From Runella rosea (GTDB lineage: Bacteria; Bacteroidota; Bacteroidia; Cytophagales; Spirosomataceae), in NCBI RefSeq assembly GCF_003325355.1, contig NZ_CP030850.1, positions 186,001 to 250,000 of the forward strand: a stretch of 64,000 nucleotides of DNA, read 5' to 3'. Both the position numbers and the translations under genes were made by a program. The notes beneath the pieces are model-generated. The model had not been told where the DNA came from, ran no database searches, and saw only the letters and a program-made list of their open reading frames with translations. Shown piece after piece: positions 62,050 to 64,000 of the stretch (the first letter of the stretch is position 1; each line of letters opens with the position of its first letter).

Positions 62050-63522
62050 ATGCGATTTTTGGGAAAATTATATCCAATAATAACCTTTACTTATTTCTGG
62101 CTTACGCTTCTTCAATCCAAAAAGCGGTGTTTACTGTTTTTGACCTTGGGGCTTACTATTTCGTTGGCTTTTGGGCAACAAATAGTAGATAATCAATGCA
62201 ATATTATTCCTCCGGGATGGGCAACGGGGGAGTTTAATATCCTTAACGAGGTAGGTTGTGCGCCTTTGCAGGTAAGAATCTCCAATAAACAAATTGTCTC
62301 TTACAAAAATAACTACATATTTGATTATAGAGGCGGGAATCCCGATGCTTACAAGACTACTACTGATTCGACCTTTCCTTACACTAAGCCGGGTTTATAT
62401 TATGTAATGAAGCTTTCAGAAACGGCCAATGGAGTGCGCCAACGAGCGTGCCGAGTAGTGACTGTGCAGAACCCGACACCGCCCACATTTAGGGTTTTGG
62501 TATGTTCTAACGGAACGGCTAATCTAAGTATTACCAACCACGCTGTAACAGAGTATGAAGCCTACGATGTTGATTGGGGCGATGGCCAGTTTACGATTCT
62601 TAACAAATTAAATCTGCTCGCAATCCATAAATATTCTGACAAAACGTCTAAAGTTATCACCGTCTACGGTCGGCACCGCATCAGTAATTGCGGCGGAAAA
62701 AGCAGCCAAACCATTTCACTAGATTCGGAAGCAAAGCCCGCTATTCTTTCAAAACTTGAAATGCTTGATGCCACCACTGGAGAGCTAACCGTGACGAATC
62801 CGAACCAATTTGAATTAGAAATCTTTCGGCAGGAAGGGGGAGGTAGTTTTAGAACGCTTGGCACGATTGTGAAGAATGCTGAAGAAAAAGTAAAAGTACT
62901 GGTCGATACAAATAAGATATTTTGCTACAAACTTAAGGCCCGGGATAGCTGTGTGGCGTTGTTGGAGTCAAACGTATTGTGCAGTAGTTTTATCAAAATA
63001 ACCAAAGAAGCCGATGCAAACGTGGTTAGCATTGGGCCCTATTTATATCCTTCGGACGTAAAAGGGATGACGGTAACGCGTAACGACGAAAATTGGTGGA
63101 ACCCGACGTTTTCGCAATGGTTTAAACCCGACAATCAGGGTAATTGCGGAACTGAAACCTGTTATCGTCTTGAAATTAATACCAAAGACGCAACCATCCT
63201 TTCCAATAAGCTGTGTACTGACGCGCCTGCCTCTCTTTGTAATCCTTTCGGTAGGCTTTTTGTTCCAGATGCTTTTACTCCGAATGGGGATGGAGCAAAT
63301 GATTTTTTTGAAGTAAAAGGCGAAATAGAAGGTGAGCCGCTAGTGATGATTTATGATCGTTGGGGTTCTGTCGTATTCCGTAACAGTACGAATGTACGTT
63401 TTTGGAACGGGATGATTAATGGAAGCCCTGCCCCAGCAGGTGCCTACTTATACCGGATTAATGTCACTGACAAAATCGGGCGAACGTTTGTTAAACGCGG
63501 GACTGTTTCGCTACTTCGTTAA
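62050..63522 (+). CDS. T9SS type B (CHU_C) surface protein, paralogue of the 22187-23590 protein
   Basis: This 490-aa protein has two N-terminal hydrophobic stretches, the second ending in the likely cleavage region LAFGQ, so the true start could be inside. It contains NYIFDYRG, GLYYVMKL and YDVDWGDGQF, repeating the layout of the other type B protein. The C-terminal CHU_C domain is LFVPDAFTPNGDGANDFFEV, VMIYDRWGSVVFRN, WNGMINGSPAPAGAYLYRI. It is exported by T9SS. The last 32 bp overlap the end of lpxK on the other strand. Confidence 0.88.
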   Translation: MRFLGKLYPIITFTYFWLTLLQSKKRCLLFLTLGLTISLAFGQQIVDNQCNIIPPGWATGEFNILNEVGCAPLQVRISNKQIVSYKNNYIFDYRGGNPDAYKTTTDSTFPYTKPGLYYVMKLSETANGVRQRACRVVTVQNPTPPTFRVLVCSNGTANLSITNHAVTEYEAYDVDWGDGQFTILNKLNLLAIHKYSDKTSKVITVYGRHRISNCGGKSSQTISLDSEAKPAILSKLEMLDATTGELTVTNPNQFELEIFRQEGGGSFRTLGTIVKNAEEKVKVLVDTNKIFCYKLKARDSCVALLESNVLCSSFIKITKEADANVVSIGPYLYPSDVKGMTVTRNDENWWNPTFSQWFKPDNQGNCGTETCYRLEINTKDATILSNKLCTDAPASLCNPFGRLFVPDAFTPNGDGANDFFEVKGEIEGEPLVMIYDRWGSVVFRNSTNVRFWNGMINGSPAPAGAYLYRINVTDKIGRTFVKRGTVSLLR

Positions 63523-64000
63523 GGATATACTGGTCAAATGTGGGTGAATCAAAGCCAACCTGAATGGGCCAGTAGTAAAATTGCGCTTCCTGTAATCCCA
63601 TTTTTTCAAGCAAGGGAAAAAGCTTCACCCAATCTTTTTCAGTCGTTAAAATAGGGGATTTCTGCGCCATTTTTGCAAACGTCCAGACGTCTTCTTCGCT
63701 GTAATTGTGGTGGTCGCCGAGTGCATTGTGCCCTATTACTTTATAAATAGCCGAGGCAGCTTCTTCAAATAATAGGGGTTGCGCAATCCCAGAAATTAAG
63801 CTTATTGGTTGATTATCAATCAATAATGGTAAGTGGTTGAAGTAAGGGACGGGCGTTCCGTACCTAAAAGTCGAAAAAAATACTGGGGTAGAGGGCAAGG
63901 TAAATTTCTGAATTTGACGTACGATTTCATTTTTGTCCGTTTCGGATAGTTGCTGTGGGCATTTTGTGACGATAACGGCGTTGGCGCGCTTGGCTCCCAG
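63491..64000 (-). CDS. lpxK: LpxK tetraacyldisaccharide 4'-kinase (5' part outside the window)
   Basis: The open frame continues to the window edge and shows the C-terminal part of LpxK: KRANAVIVTKCPQ, FFSTFRYGTPVP, LISGIAQPLLF, HNYSEEDV and LTTEKDWVKLFPL. LpxK phosphorylates the lipid A precursor at the inner membrane. A TTG at 63898 is not the start; the frame extends upstream without a stop. It converges on the type B protein gene and overlaps it by 32 bp. Confidence 0.9.
   Translation of the reverse strand: MGAKRANAVIVTKCPQQLSETDKNEIVRQIQKFTLPSTPVFFSTFRYGTPVPYFNHLPLLIDNQPISLISGIAQPLLFEEAASAIYKVIGHNALGDHHNYSEEDVWTFAKMAQKSPILTTEKDWVKLFPLLEKMGLQEAQFYYWPIQVGFDSPTFDQYILNEVAKQSRV

Overview
The window looks like chromosome of a gliding-type Bacteroidota, most likely a cytophagalean close to Runella/Spirosoma (inference). 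The support is a Bacteroidota-type (subtype iii) type VI secretion system (T6SS), T9SS type A and type B (CHU_C) C-terminal sorting domains, TAnnTTTG promoter boxes in front of tRNA genes, starts without strong Shine-Dalgarno sequences, and several protein families common in this phylum.

Region 1 (1-12734, + strand) is a T6SSiii locus: tssB (3' end), tssC, a PAAR protein with a C-terminal papain-like toxin candidate and its Imm35/YrhB-like immunity gene, hcp (tssD), vgrG (tssI), tssE, tssF, tssG, tssN, tssK, two consecutive TssO-like membrane coiled-coil proteins, and an exported TPR + formylglycine-generating-enzyme-like protein. TssH/ClpV, TssQ and TssR are not in the window. Region 2 (12761-18103) holds housekeeping and transport genes: a DCC-family thiol protein, fabD, tRNA-Gln(TTG), a GntP-type permease, a signal-less helical-backbone binding protein and a Wzi-like outer-membrane protein.

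Region 3 (18263-40599, mostly - strand) is a complete Wzx/Wzy-type capsule or exopolysaccharide locus: initiating sugar-phosphate transferase, two GT4s, a Wzy-like polymerase, a GT2, a Wzx flippase, a CmcI-like methyltransferase, a tightly overlapping rfbF-rfbG-rfbC-C-methyltransferase-reductase operon predicted to make a CDP-linked branched (C-methyl) 6-deoxy sugar, a Wzz-type co-polymerase and a Wza-type export protein. T9SS surface proteins and a protein with YadA-head-like repeats sit inside it. Between the Wzy-like and GT2 genes there is a decayed gene tail next to a 127-bp MITE-like element with terminal inverted repeats and a perfect 8-bp target duplication.

Region 4 (40801-43831) has an APC amino-acid permease, an MFS permease and tRNA-Val(GAC). 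Region 5 (43944-57871, - strand) is a second glycan module: an AlgX-like lipoprotein, a 908-aa protein of unknown function, a GT2, an acyltransferase, GT-C-like membrane proteins, a split transketolase pair, and a single-chain sugar epimerase-GT2 fusion. Region 6 (57977-64000) has a DUF4153-like membrane protein, a GMC oxidoreductase with its gluconate-dehydrogenase-subunit-3 partner, a second T9SS type B protein paralogous to the one in region 3, and the 3' part of lpxK.

All family assignments come from reading motifs and protein character by eye. No database search was possible.
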